Shown here piece after piece: positions 43,945 through 54,890 of a stretch of 64,000 bases of DNA. The translations under genes were made by a program, and so were the position numbers. Source of the DNA: Bdellovibrionota bacterium (GTDB lineage: Bacteria; Bdellovibrionota_C; UBA2361; JAFLCA01); contig CP129486.1 of NCBI GenBank assembly GCA_030584005.1, positions 1,181,556 through 1,245,555 of the forward strand, given 5' to 3'. Within the stretch, counting starts at the first letter, position 1. Every line of letters starts with the position of its first letter. The notes below the pieces were generated by a model, which was not told where the DNA came from, searched no databases, and saw only the letters and a program-made list of their open reading frames with translations.

Positions 43945-45858
43945 GTGCAGGGCGACTCTCCCACCCATTTCAGTCGAGTGACAAGTCTGATCCGACTACT
44001 TCGCTCGGGAGATCCTGACCTTCGTAGATCAGCAGCCCATCTCTTGAAGAATGAAAGGCATCGCGACGTGGTCGATGCCCTGTGTGAGACGCTGGGCGAT
44101 GCGGTGGCGGAGGTGCGCATAAGCGCCGCTCAGGCCCTTCAAGCCAATACATCCTCCTACGCCACACAACGGATCCTCGATAGGCTGAGGGACAAGAGCG
44201 CTCCCGTACGGGAGGCCTCTGCGGTTGCGCTGTACCGGCGTGATGACACTGAAGTGCGCGATGCGCTCGTCCTTACCCTCTTTGATGAAGTACCAAGCGT
44301 TGGTCTCGCCGCAGCGCATACCTTGCAGCACTTGCGGGATGTTGAAACGCGCGATCGATTGCTCAAGGTCATTGTCTCTGAGAGCTTGCGCGCCCGGCTC
44401 GCTGCAGCGGTAGCCCTGCAAGGGGTTCGAGATGTCAGCACTATACGTAAACTGGTCGATATCGCGCTCTTCGCCCATGTGCCGGATACACGAGAAGCGG
44501 CGATCTACGCACTGCGAGGGTGCCCGCATCCTGATGCAAGGGCAGCCCGCTTAAGACTGCTGAAGGACCCATCGACATTAGTGAAACTGAGGGCGTTGCA
44601 GTCATTTCAAGGTGAAACAGATAACGAGATTGTGGACGCAGTGCTGCCGCTACTTCAGGACCGCGTTGCACGGGTGCGCGCCGAGGTGGCACTGCTTCTG
44701 GCGGGGACAGCCTCCAAAAGTTTGCAACTTGACTTAGCAGAGCAGGCGTTGTGCGACGAGTCCTCAGAAGTGCGGCGAGCATGCTGCTTGGCCATTCGTG
44801 GCACGCAGCTTAGGGATGCCAGGGAAGTGCTGGTAAAGCTGCTCGAAGATGACCAAGAGCCCTATGTGCGAGAGGCGGCCGCTCTCGGGATGGGGGCAGC
44901 GCACTCTCCATTAGAGCAACAGGTGGTGAGTGAGAAGCTGCTCACGGATGGTGTATCGATGGTGCGAGAAGCCTGTGCCGAGATACTGCAGCACCAGAGA
45001 ACGCCGCGTACAATCGAGGCGCTTTGTCGCGCTGCACTCTATGATGACTCGATGTCCGTGCGTGCGCGCGCGGTTCTTTCACTGCAACGGGTTGATGACG
45101 CATGGGCGCAAGGCCTCGTGAGACGACTAGCCCTTTCCCCCGGCTGGGTTGCCTCAGGCGACAGCATTCGCTGTGCTGCACTAAAGACCCTGGCTAGCTT
45201 CGCGATCGAGGGCACTCTAGAGGAGTTAATGAAAGTCGCTGAGGAAGATAGATCGAATGAGGTCCGTATCGCGGCTTTCGATGCGGCTATGGAGGGGTTG
45301 GGCAAATCGGGATTGGCTGAATTACTGAGGGTGTGGAAGAAAGCAGACGAGGAGATGCGCCTAGCCTTGGTCGCGCACCTGGCCCGCTCGAAGGCCGAGC
45401 GTGCGATTGCCCTTATTCGCGCGGCGTTGGGAAGCGATCCATCCTGGCGTGTACGGTACGAGGCTTTGGAGGCCCTGCGCAGTTTGAGTTACCCCGAGAG
45501 CGAAATGGCGATCCTCAAAGCGATTCAGGACTCTAATCCCATCATCAGCGAGCGAGCGGCCGAGGCGTTGCGCGGCTGCACCGATCAAGCAGTAATCGCA
45601 GCGCTGCTGGCCAATTTGACCAGTAAAGATCAGCGCACGCGTTATTACTCGGCGCTTGCGCTGCGCGGGGTAAAAGACGGGGCTGCCATTACCTCGATCA
45701 TTGAACTGTGCAATGCGCCCGATTCCGATACCCGCCAGATTGCGGTGCTTGCCCTGAGCCGCAGCAGTGATTGGCGGGCCAAGGAAGCGTTGGCGCAGGC
45801 GCTGCGTGACGCCGATAGAACGGTGCGAATCTCAGCGCAACGGGCGTTACAACATTAG
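43945..45858 (+). CDS. HEAT/PBS-lyase-repeat protein
   Basis: 637 residues from GTG 43945; later starts are possible. Nearly the whole chain is a tandem of about 30-residue helical repeats (R-x-x-A-A-x-A-L pattern, for example RISAAQALQAN, REASAVALYRRDD, REAAALGMGAAH, RISAQRALQH), about 19 in all. No signal or membrane part. A cytosolic scaffold for protein-protein contacts; partner unknown. A weak TAG run-off to the next convergent gene gap of about 15 bp. Confidence 0.82.
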   Translation: MQGDSPTHFSRVTSLIRLLRSGDPDLRRSAAHLLKNERHRDVVDALCETLGDAVAEVRISAAQALQANTSSYATQRILDRLRDKSAPVREASAVALYRRDDTEVRDALVLTLFDEVPSVGLAAAHTLQHLRDVETRDRLLKVIVSESLRARLAAAVALQGVRDVSTIRKLVDIALFAHVPDTREAAIYALRGCPHPDARAARLRLLKDPSTLVKLRALQSFQGETDNEIVDAVLPLLQDRVARVRAEVALLLAGTASKSLQLDLAEQALCDESSEVRRACCLAIRGTQLRDAREVLVKLLEDDQEPYVREAAALGMGAAHSPLEQQVVSEKLLTDGVSMVREACAEILQHQRTPRTIEALCRAALYDDSMSVRARAVLSLQRVDDAWAQGLVRRLALSPGWVASGDSIRCAALKTLASFAIEGTLEELMKVAEEDRSNEVRIAAFDAAMEGLGKSGLAELLRVWKKADEEMRLALVAHLARSKAERAIALIRAALGSDPSWRVRYEALEALRSLSYPESEMAILKAIQDSNPIISERAAEALRGCTDQAVIAALLANLTSKDQRTRYYSALALRGVKDGAAITSIIELCNAPDSDTRQIAVLALSRSSDWRAKEALAQALRDADRTVRISAQRALQH

Positions 45859-45873
45859 CACTGGATCACACTT

Positions 45874-46167
45874 CTAAGCTGTAGTGGCCCCCGGGAACAC
45901 GGCCTCAATCCCGTCCTTACTCAGGTTCATCCGCCACAGACGCTCGTCAGAAACCACTCCCTTTGATGTCTTGTGGCTCCAGTACTCCGGTTGATCGGAC
46001 TGGCGACTGTGCTTGGGGTGTAACGGTGTCCGGCAAAGCACATCACCGGGCTTGCCGATGTATCCAAGCCAATATTTTGCCTTCTTCAAGTCATCCTCGG
46101 AGTGCACCTGTGTGAATGTCTTATCCTCTGCCAGACGGAAGATTACGTACTGGGTTGTCCAACTCAT
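45874..46167 (-). CDS. Hypothetical small protein downstream of RmlC-like gene
   Basis: 97 residues from ATG 46167 (MSWTTQYVIFRLAEDK). Contains KYWLGYIGKPGDVLCRTPLHPKHS and SDERLWRMNLSKDG. No family recognised. It begins 4 bp after the stop of the cupin gene on the same strand, so they are probably co-transcribed. Confidence 0.55.
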   Translation of the reverse strand: MSWTTQYVIFRLAEDKTFTQVHSEDDLKKAKYWLGYIGKPGDVLCRTPLHPKHSRQSDQPEYWSHKTSKGVVSDERLWRMNLSKDGIEAVFPGATTA

Positions 46168-46171
46168 ACCT

Positions 46172-46792
46172 TCACCGAAGCTCACTATAGAGAGAACATT
46201 TATCCATCGGAATCCTGCTTGAGGTTGGCTCGAAGGTGCGGGTGTCGTTATCGGCGACAATTACCTCACTTCCCCAATCATGTCCTACCAAGGAAGAGTT
46301 ATAAGGGAAACGGCCCTCTTCATTTTGATTGTAGATCTCGCTGGTAATGTAGAACAGGTGGGCGATAGGCGAGAGCACCTTCAGTGCATGTAAAACGCCC
46401 GGGGGAATTCGCACACATACTGACGCAGCGGTGGAGTGCGGCAGCGATTCTCCCATGCGAAATACGAGCTTGCGTTTATAGGTAGGGCTCTCCGGCCTGT
46501 TGTCGAAAAGAACCGTTTCAATCTGGCCGACTGCGATATACCACCAATCGTGCTGTACATGATGGTAGTGCCAGGCCTTCACCACATTCTGAGACATGCA
46601 GCTATGACTCCACTGTTGAAAAGCAGCTTTGCCGCTGTCGGTTACAAAGAATGGGTCTGTTGCCCTCACGATTTCACGAAAGAATCCTCGATCATCGGGA
46701 AAAGTACGCAGCTGCTTAAGCCACACGCCGACTATTTCGTTGTCTTTGGGAACACATGGCGTGTCGACAGAGGAGATCGAAGGGTGTGCCAT
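46172..46792 (-). CDS. RmlC-like cupin (dTDP-4-dehydrorhamnose 3,5-epimerase family)
   Basis: 206 residues. Cupin core with FREIVRATDPFFV, KAWHYHHVQHDWWYIAVG (His-rich), VLFDNRPESPTY and CVRIPPGVLHAL, as in RmlC epimerases. No other rhamnose genes are here, so the substrate may differ. Gap of 12 bp after the Sua5 gene upstream, so same transcript is possible. Confidence 0.78.
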   Translation of the reverse strand: MAHPSISSVDTPCVPKDNEIVGVWLKQLRTFPDDRGFFREIVRATDPFFVTDSGKAAFQQWSHSCMSQNVVKAWHYHHVQHDWWYIAVGQIETVLFDNRPESPTYKRKLVFRMGESLPHSTAASVCVRIPPGVLHALKVLSPIAHLFYITSEIYNQNEEGRFPYNSSLVGHDWGSEVIVADNDTRTFEPTSSRIPMDKCSLYSELR

Positions 46793-46804
46793 TCTAACCT
46801 GACC

Positions 46805-47827
46805 TTATGCTCTCTTCGTTGTGCGGGTGTACCTGCCGTCTTGGCGGACTGTAGTGGCGGACGCGCGGACCAAACGGTCCATAATAGCGAGCCCAACACC
46901 GGCTTCATTGCAGCGCTCAACGACTATCAGATCTAGCTGCTTTTTGTCGAGTTCCCTAAGCGCACCGAAAAGGCAGCGTGCAACATGTTCAAAATCGCCG
47001 TGAGCGCTGAGGGTACAGATCTCCCGGAAGGGCAAGGTCAAGAGTTCAGGGGGAGGGGGAGCGAAGGCCAGGAGGGCCGTACGAGGGGGCAGCGTACTCG
47101 TATCGATGGTATCCAAAAACGCCACGGGGGTATGCGGGGCGTAGTGGTGTAGGAGCTGCCCTGGACTGGAGGGGGTCTGTGGCGAGAAGGACGCTCTTCT
47201 CACGGGTTCTCCCAACTTCGACTCAAGCTGTTCTATGGTGACGATGCCAGGGCGCAACAGGAGCGGCTCTTCCTCGTGGATTGCCAGGACCGTTGACTCG
47301 ATGCCTACCTGGCAGGGGCCGCCATCGAGAATGAGTGGAATCTCATTTCCAAACTCATCATAGACGTGCTGAGCAGTAGTGGGGCTCACGTATGATGACC
47401 TGTTGGCGCTCGGGGCGGCAATCGGGAGCGCTGCGGCGCGAAGGAGTTGCTGGGCAACGTGATGGGAGGGGGCTCGCACCGCAATCGTCTCCTTTCCTGC
47501 GCTTACCGCCGGCGGCACCTGCTCCCTTCGTTTGAGTACCACGGTCAGGGGACCGGGGATAAACGGCTCCAAGAGCTCAAGTCGCGACTCCTCACGCGCT
47601 GATAGGAGCGCTATCGAGGCAACTTCCTCCAATGAGGGTATGTGCACAATCAACGGATTATGCAGAGGTCGACCTTTGGTCCGGTAGAGCAAGGCGATGG
47701 CCTGAGGATCAAGGGCGTTTGCTCCCAAGCCGTATACGGTTTCGGTCGGAAATCCGACGAGCTGACCTGCCTGCAGCAGTGATGCACCCCGTGCGATCAG
47801 CTCCGGGGTCGGTAAGGATATAGGCAT
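46805..47827 (-). CDS. L-threonylcarbamoyladenylate synthase, Sua5 type
   Basis: 340 residues. Makes threonylcarbamoyl-AMP for t6A37 of tRNA. N-terminal YrdC domain: FPTETVYGLGANALDP, YRTKGRPLHNPLIVH, SANRSSYVSPTTAQHV; C-terminal Sua5 domain (about 215-340; PGQLLHHYAPHTPVAFL). The two-domain form is Sua5-type rather than the short TsaC. Confidence 0.9.
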   Translation of the reverse strand: MPISLPTPELIARGASLLQAGQLVGFPTETVYGLGANALDPQAIALLYRTKGRPLHNPLIVHIPSLEEVASIALLSAREESRLELLEPFIPGPLTVVLKRREQVPPAVSAGKETIAVRAPSHHVAQQLLRAAALPIAAPSANRSSYVSPTTAQHVYDEFGNEIPLILDGGPCQVGIESTVLAIHEEEPLLLRPGIVTIEQLESKLGEPVRRASFSPQTPSSPGQLLHHYAPHTPVAFLDTIDTSTLPPRTALLAFAPPPPELLTLPFREICTLSAHGDFEHVARCLFGALRELDKKQLDLIVVERCNEAGVGLAIMDRLVRASATTVRQDGRYTRTTKRA

Positions 47828-47936
47828 GTTACTTGAGACCGAACATTAAAAGAATCAGTCAAGGGTGGAAGGATAAGCCCTGCGGGCCCGAGCTGCAGAG
47901 TGTTCGTCCTTCAGACCGGTATACCGCAAGTCGCAC

Positions 47937-48332
47937 TCACAAGCGTGGGAAGTCAAGGGGTGCCTCTTGGCGGCAGCTCTGCAGTTCGTGGCGCAATGTT
48001 TCGATAGCCGCTTGGGTGATCCCTCGAGCTATCAACATCGAGGACCACTTGTTGTCAAAGTTTTCAAGACAGCTCTTGTCTACAATTTGTGGGCCGGTGA
48101 AGGCGGGTGCTTGATTCTGCTCCGGAGCGATGGCCCATCGTTCAGCGGCAAGGTGCCGCAAATCCGAGTGAGCGCACACGCTATGTCGCGCAGCCGCATT
48201 CAGACATTGTGACCGACTCACACCGTTTTCGGCGAAGCATTCCTGCATGATCTGCTCGCATCCGGCCTGTGGCTCCCACGCAGCAACGGTGCAAGGAAAT
48301 ATGAGGCAACAGGTCAAGAGTACAGAACGCAT
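47937..48332 (-). CDS. Hypothetical secreted small protein
   Basis: 131 residues, signal peptide to about residue 18 (FPCTVAA), five or so cysteines in the mature part. No family recognised. Upstream (48333-48701) lies a hairpin CCCGGGT / ACCCGGG at 48447-48470 of unknown role. Confidence 0.5.
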   Translation of the reverse strand: MRSVLLTCCLIFPCTVAAWEPQAGCEQIMQECFAENGVSRSQCLNAAARHSVCAHSDLRHLAAERWAIAPEQNQAPAFTGPQIVDKSCLENFDNKWSSMLIARGITQAAIETLRHELQSCRQEAPLDFPRL

Positions 48333-48701
48333 ACAGGTCTCCCAGGAGCAAAGCGCTGCCTCATTCTATCACCTTGAGGATCTTACGCCAAACAAAGCAA
48401 CACCCAGTTACTGCTAGGCAATCTCCGCATTTTTGTAAGGCTTTCCCGGGTGTTATCGGTACCCGGGGGGTACATCACCGGGGCCACCCCTATGATTAGT
48501 ATCCCGATTGCAGTACAAGCGAACTGAGACATCGCATGAGACTGAACCCCTTCTCCAGCATCCTGGAGCGGTTCACTCAATTTTCAGGTGACCTTGCTGT
48601 GGGCCCCCGACGCCTCACCGTCCGGGGTCGAGCGGCACCTGGAAGCATGTCCGTCATTCTATTGGGGAGCTTGTTTTGGTAACCGCTCTAGGAGTTGTTT
48701 T

Positions 48702-49244
48702 ATGGCCACCATTACTACCTGCACCCTTGTAGCCTCAGTGGCACTGAGCTCGGCCACTTTCTCGCAGACCACCGACGGTTCCCCGGCACCGCAGGACCGA
48801 TCGTTAGCGGGATACCACGTTGCAGGTGAGCCCCTCATTCGGCAGACAGAGTCAGGTCTTGCCTTTGGCTCACTGCCGGCGGGATTCCTGCTTGAATTCA
48901 ACATGCCAGAGCTCGCACAGCCGATTCGACGGGTACTCACTCAAAGTGAGGCACAACGACTCAGTATGCGCACCTGGGAAGTGGGGGTAATTGGACACCC
49001 AGAGGCGGGCGACCAGGTAGGTGAGCTAGTGCTGTTCGAGGTTGCAAGCGGGGAGCCTCTTTCTTTAGGGCTCTATGACCTGCACACCGCTAATCCATAT
49101 GCGGCTATAGGGTTGGGTGCACAGGCAAGACCACAGAGCGAGCTACCGCTTGCCGGCTCTATAGGGCTTACCCTCCTTGCCGCAATCGCACTAGGCAGCT
49201 GGTGGCTGCGCAAAAATTCCGGCACCGACAACGCCTCGTCATAG
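48702..49244 (+). CDS. Hypothetical secreted protein with C-terminal anchor
   Basis: 180 residues from ATG 48702, with AGGAG 8 bp upstream. Signal-like start MATITTCTLVASVALSS, a domain with LPAGFLLEFNMPEL and GLGAQARPQSELPL, and a C-terminal helix (SIGLTLLAAIALGSWWLRK) with basic residues after it. Possibly sorted or tail-anchored. Function unknown. Confidence 0.55.
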   Translation: MATITTCTLVASVALSSATFSQTTDGSPAPQDRSLAGYHVAGEPLIRQTESGLAFGSLPAGFLLEFNMPELAQPIRRVLTQSEAQRLSMRTWEVGVIGHPEAGDQVGELVLFEVASGEPLSLGLYDLHTANPYAAIGLGAQARPQSELPLAGSIGLTLLAAIALGSWWLRKNSGTDNASS

Positions 49245-49275
49245 TGCACACGGCCAACCAATCACAGTGCTCGTT

Positions 49276-49689
49276 TCAGGTGGCCTCAGCAAGCTCCCAC
49301 AGCACTCCACCACAGGATTTCGGATGGAGGAATGCCACCTGCATCCCGCGACTGCCGGGGCGCGGTGCGCTATCGATCAACTGCACACCTTGCTGGCGAT
49401 AGAACTCCAAGGCCTTCACAATATCCGGAACTCGGAAGCAGAGATGGTGCAGCCCCTGACCGCGATTGGTGAGAAACTTGGCAATGGCACTGTCAGGTGA
49501 GCGAGGCGCCAAAAGCTCTATAGTTTGATCGCCGACGGAAATGAAGGCGACATCGACCTTGTGAGAGGGAACTGATTCAAGTTCCAGGCGCTTTGCAGCA
49601 AAGGTGCGCTCGTAGAGCTCAAGTGCTGCGTGGAGATCCTGCACTGCAATCCCTATGTGATCCAGTGAGAGGATGGGAGGATGTATCAT
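49276..49689 (-). CDS. VOC-family epimerase, methylmalonyl-CoA epimerase-like
   Basis: 137 residues, two beta-alpha-beta-beta-beta modules. Metal ligands seem in place: LDHIGIAV, VGDQTIELL, GLHHLCFRV, and E near LWELAEA. Length and sequence match methylmalonyl-CoA epimerase, but no mutase gene is in the window. Confidence 0.82.
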   Translation of the reverse strand: MIHPPILSLDHIGIAVQDLHAALELYERTFAAKRLELESVPSHKVDVAFISVGDQTIELLAPRSPDSAIAKFLTNRGQGLHHLCFRVPDIVKALEFYRQQGVQLIDSAPRPGSRGMQVAFLHPKSCGGVLWELAEAT

Positions 49690-49795
49690 ATAGTGAGGCT
49701 ACCATACCGTCAGCGGGCTGCGCGATCCCCTCCCTGGAGATTCCTGGCCAAGGGAGTAGAGGCGCTCCGATACCAATGCTCAGTAAAAAGGCGCC

Positions 49796-50152
49796 ATGCC
49801 GGATGGCTTTACTAGCTACAGAATAGGCAGTATCGTTTTTAAGAAATTGTTGTCGGAGCTGTTACAGTTTATGCCTATCTCAACCGCCACCGCTTCCCCC
49901 GTGCTATTTTCGCAGGCCATTAATATGTCCCCGGACGCGCTGCGCGCGCTTCCACTTGCAGACTTGATGCGCATCGGCGGCATGTGTCGAATGCAGCTCG
50001 CTTCAGATCTACCTCTCCCGGAGGGGGTGACAGTTGAGGGTGTTTCTAAGCTTGCCGTGCTTGTGGAATCATATGTCCATGATAAGAGCCCGCGATCGGC
50101 GGACGAACTGCGCGGGGAATCCTTCGTGAGCAACGACCCTAGCGCCGATTAA
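49796..50152 (+). CDS. Hypothetical small protein
   Basis: 118 residues as drawn; an internal ATG at 49871 (MPISTATASP) is an alternative start. Middle region AINMSPDALRALPLADLMRIGGM is alpha-helical, then a Ser-rich tail. No family recognised. Precedes the flagellin gene. Confidence 0.4.
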   Translation: MPDGFTSYRIGSIVFKKLLSELLQFMPISTATASPVLFSQAINMSPDALRALPLADLMRIGGMCRMQLASDLPLPEGVTVEGVSKLAVLVESYVHDKSPRSADELRGESFVSNDPSAD

Positions 50153-50357
50153 GTGCAGCAAGACCCATCGGTAATGACTAGGTGAATCTCCTACCGAATT
50201 GTAGGTTGACGGATCTTTTTCACCCTGCGGTCCGCTAACTCCCTGATCCGGCGTTGCGTGGCAGCTGCGCATGGACCGCAGTATTCCCAAAAACAGCCGC
50301 CAAATATCAGTATTTCCTGATAGTTCTCCGATCTTCTGAGTGACCCATGGAGGAGTC

Positions 50358-50385
50358 AACCCCGTGTTCGATTTGTTTCGGGGTT
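50358..50385 (+). promoter_or_regulatory. Leader hairpin upstream of flagellin ribosome site
   Basis: AACCCCG 50358-50364 pairs with CGGGGTT 50379-50385. It ends about 6 bp before the AAGGA site and could affect flagellin translation or mRNA stability. No clear flagellar sigma promoter is seen upstream. Confidence 0.45.
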
Positions 50386-50403
50386 ACATAAGGATTTGAA
50401 TCA

Positions 50404-52263
50404 GTGCCGCTCACCATTGGAGCAAACTTAAGTTCGTTGCGGGTGCAACGAAACCTTGGCTACGCCACACAGAGCCTCGCGCGCTCACTCACTAGACTTT
50501 CATCCGGATTACGCATTAACACGGCGAGCGATGATGCCGCGGGTCTCGCCGTGGCCTCACGACTCGGAGCGGATTCACGTGTGTACGGCCAAGCCATTAG
50601 GAATATCAATGACGGCATCAGTGCGATCAATGTTGCTGAAGGCTCGGTATCGCAGTTCGCATCAATTCTCACCCGGCTAAAGGAGTTGGCAACCCAGTCG
50701 GCAAGTGGAAGTCTTGGACTTACCCAACGCAGGGCCCTTCAGGCCGAGGGAGCGGCGCTTACCAATGAATACAACCGGCTGATTGCGACAACCCGCTTCG
50801 GCCAGATGAATCTCCTAAATGGCACTTCATCCAGCCTTGGACTACAGCTCGGCTATGGCACAGATGGCTTCCTCTCCTTTGCGCTCGATAGCGGTCTAAG
50901 GAGGAGTGCCGGCACGTTAGGCTTCATCCCCACAGGCGCGCTCTACACAGGCGGAATCAGTAACAGCATCGCCCTTGGTGACTTCAATAATGATGGAAAA
51001 CTCGACATGGTGGAGGCTCGCTCAGCCCTTGGGGGTGGGAATATGGCCGTGTACCGAGGCAATGGTTCTGGCGGGTTTGGGGCCGGCACTGCCGTGACCA
51101 ACGGATTTGGCAACACGGCGGCCTTGGCGGTCGGCGATCTCAACAACGACGGCTACGATGATATAGTGTCAGTGGCGGGGAGCACTATTGCAGTCAACCT
51201 CGCCAATCCCTCGGGGGGATTTATTGCAGTGAGGACTCAGGGGGTCGCGCACTCCATTACGTCGGTTACCCTCGGGGATGTGAATGGCGATGGCAACCTG
51301 GATGTGATCACCGGGTCAAGTGCCGGTACGATCCATCTTAATTTAGGCACGGGCACAAATGTGCTCGGAGCAACTTCATCGGTCGGCTCAACATCGGGAG
51401 CAATCAGCTCGGTGAAAGTGGGTGACTTTAATGGCGACAGTAAACTCGATATAGCAGCCGGCTCAAATGCAGCGCTAGGCACCTTTCTAGGTAACGGTGC
51501 CGGCGCATTCTCGGTTGGCTTTACTCTCAATGAAGCAGCAGGCCAGATTGGGATCGGCGATTTCAATCAGGACGGCCTGGACGATATTGCCTATGGCGGT
51601 TCGGGGGTTACCCTTAGGTTGTCTACGGATGGCGGAGGCTATGGTACCGCAATTACGGTAGTGAGCGGCGGCGGAGTGCTTGATCAGATTCAGATCGCTG
51701 ATGCGAATAACGATGGCTACCTTGACATCCTGTCTCGTGTGGGTACGGCGGCATGGGGAATCAGCGCGGGCAATGGGCAGGGGAGTTTCGCGGCGGTTGT
51801 TTCAACGGGCTTGGGCAGCGGCGGTGGCGCGGAAGGGGTTTATGGCGACCTCAATGGCGATGGTGTACTAGACGGTATCTATCACAATGGTATCGATGAA
51901 TTTACCCCATATCTTGCGAATACCACGCAGCTTACCACCCTGGAAGCGGTGAACCTGGCATCTCGACAGGGCGCCCTCGATGCGCTTGAGGTATTGGAGG
52001 AGGCGCTGGCTCGAGTGACAAGCGAAACTGGTGTGCTTGGCTCAGCGCTTAGCCGCTTGGAGCATGCCCTTGAAGTTGTCACCGCAATCAAGGAAAACAG
52101 CGAGTCAGCGCGGGCACGGATCGTTGATGCGGATATCGCACAGGAAACGGCAAATCTTACCCGCACCCAGATACTTCAGAATACGGCCGCAGCTCTGCTC
52201 GGGCAGGCCAATCAGCAACCGTCACTGGTGCTGCAGCTGCTCAGCACTCAGAACGATCAATAG
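50404..52263 (+). CDS. Flagellin with inserted FG-GAP/VCBS beta-propeller
   Basis: 619 residues, GTG start. N-terminal D0/D1 is typical flagellin (residues 1-140: RLSSGLRINTASDDAAGLAVA, QAIRNINDGIS); C-terminal D1/D0 (about 510-619: NTAAALLGQANQQPSLVLQLL) is also typical. Between them, residues 185-500 carry seven FG-GAP-type calcium motifs at 192 (GDFNNDGKLD), 244, 291, 340, 385, 432 and 481, spaced 45-52 residues. Seven repeats make one seven-bladed propeller, as in integrin alpha subunits. The filament would then show a propeller at each subunit. No other flagellar gene is in the window. Confidence 0.9.
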   Translation: MPLTIGANLSSLRVQRNLGYATQSLARSLTRLSSGLRINTASDDAAGLAVASRLGADSRVYGQAIRNINDGISAINVAEGSVSQFASILTRLKELATQSASGSLGLTQRRALQAEGAALTNEYNRLIATTRFGQMNLLNGTSSSLGLQLGYGTDGFLSFALDSGLRRSAGTLGFIPTGALYTGGISNSIALGDFNNDGKLDMVEARSALGGGNMAVYRGNGSGGFGAGTAVTNGFGNTAALAVGDLNNDGYDDIVSVAGSTIAVNLANPSGGFIAVRTQGVAHSITSVTLGDVNGDGNLDVITGSSAGTIHLNLGTGTNVLGATSSVGSTSGAISSVKVGDFNGDSKLDIAAGSNAALGTFLGNGAGAFSVGFTLNEAAGQIGIGDFNQDGLDDIAYGGSGVTLRLSTDGGGYGTAITVVSGGGVLDQIQIADANNDGYLDILSRVGTAAWGISAGNGQGSFAAVVSTGLGSGGGAEGVYGDLNGDGVLDGIYHNGIDEFTPYLANTTQLTTLEAVNLASRQGALDALEVLEEALARVTSETGVLGSALSRLEHALEVVTAIKENSESARARIVDADIAQETANLTRTQILQNTAAALLGQANQQPSLVLQLLSTQNDQ

Positions 52264-52435
52264 TTTCTCCTGAAGGATACTTGCTTGAGGCTTTCGGGAA
52301 CTGCGACGTCGGTCCTCAAAAATCTTTCATGACTTTTCAGGACTCGCTCCAAGTTCCGTTTTGGCTGCAAGGGAGCAGAACTCCACGTTGTTCCAGACGC
52401 CTCGGAGTGCCTCGCCTACGATAAAGACGCTGCGC

Positions 52436-52465
52436 AAAAAAAGAGGGGCCACGATGGCCCCTCTT
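52436..52465 (-). terminator. groEL terminator
   Basis: GAGGGGCC / GGCCCCTC stem, and in the minus-strand sense a run of T (A tract at 52436-52442 on the plus strand). Rho-independent terminator for groESL. Confidence 0.85.
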
Positions 52466-52488
52466 CTCACAAGAGTGAGATGACATGA

Positions 52489-54123
<1,635 letters not shown>

Positions 54124-54169
54124 TCATTCCTTTCAAATAGAGTTCAAAAAACTCACCCAACTTAATCTT

Positions 54170-54481
54170 CTATGCCTCGAGAACGCCGAGCACGTCGTCT
54201 TCGCGCATAATCAGATACTCGCTGCCATCAATTTTGATCTCAGTGCCCGAGTATTTGCCGAAGAGGATTCGATCGCCTTCGCGAAGATCAAGCGGCTGAA
54301 TTGTGCCGTCTTCACGCACACGACCCTTACCCACAGCGACTACACGCCCTTGCTGCGGCTTCTCTTTCGCGGTGTCAGGGATATAGAGACCTGAAGCGGT
54401 CTTCTCCTCATTCTCAAGACGCTCTACGATGATACGGTCCTGCAGGGGACGCACCTTGCCATTCTTCTGTTTGCTGCTCAT
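54170..54481 (-). CDS. groES: Co-chaperonin GroES (10 kDa)
   Basis: 103 residues, [67 protein letters not shown], all typical. First gene of the groESL operon. Confidence 0.96.
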   Translation of the reverse strand: MSSKQKNGKVRPLQDRIIVERLENEEKTASGLYIPDTAKEKPQQGRVVAVGKGRVREDGTIQPLDLREGDRILFGKYSGTEIKIDGSEYLIMREDDVLGVLEA

Positions 54482-54511
54482 GTATTCAGCTCCTTAAGCT
54501 CGTTAGAACAA

Positions 54512-54538
54512 CCTTCGGCTCCGAGAAAGAGCCGAAGG
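54512..54538 (-). promoter_or_regulatory. groES leader hairpin
   Basis: CCTTCGGCTC 54512-54521 pairs perfectly with GAGCCGAAGG 54529-54538, about 30 bp before the groES start. It may control mRNA stability or translation. No CIRCE element was found; a CTTGAAA at 54763-54769 (minus strand) is a weak sigma-32-like -35. Confidence 0.5.
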
Positions 54539-54890
54539 CTTCGAATCGATAAATCGACTATGCGCCTCGCATGTGCCGCGGCGGACCCTGGCGTTCAGTG
54601 GGCTCAATCACGGAGATGGCCTCTCATTAGTGACTACAACGGGACTTCGCTTTCGCTTTACTGGGACTTAGCGTTCCCAGAATGTTGACCCGCAACATCA
54701 CCACCTGACCGCCTGTCGCCTTAACACACGGGCGGCTTACGTATGCACATCGGTTTCGGGATTTTCAAGTGCAGCCAAGAAAAAATCGCGAGCTTTCCGA
54801 GAACATTATAAAAAGGTAGGGTACTCAGGGGGTTACCGAACCCGCCACTCAATCAGCTTGGATTAGGATTTGGCGATACATTAGCGTGTT

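Noticed and set aside
50265-50290. Sigma-54-like TGGCAG near the flagellin gene
   Set aside because: The -12 element does not match TTGC; spacing is off.
54482-54880. CIRCE operator search upstream of groES
   Set aside because: No TTAGCACTC or its complement found.
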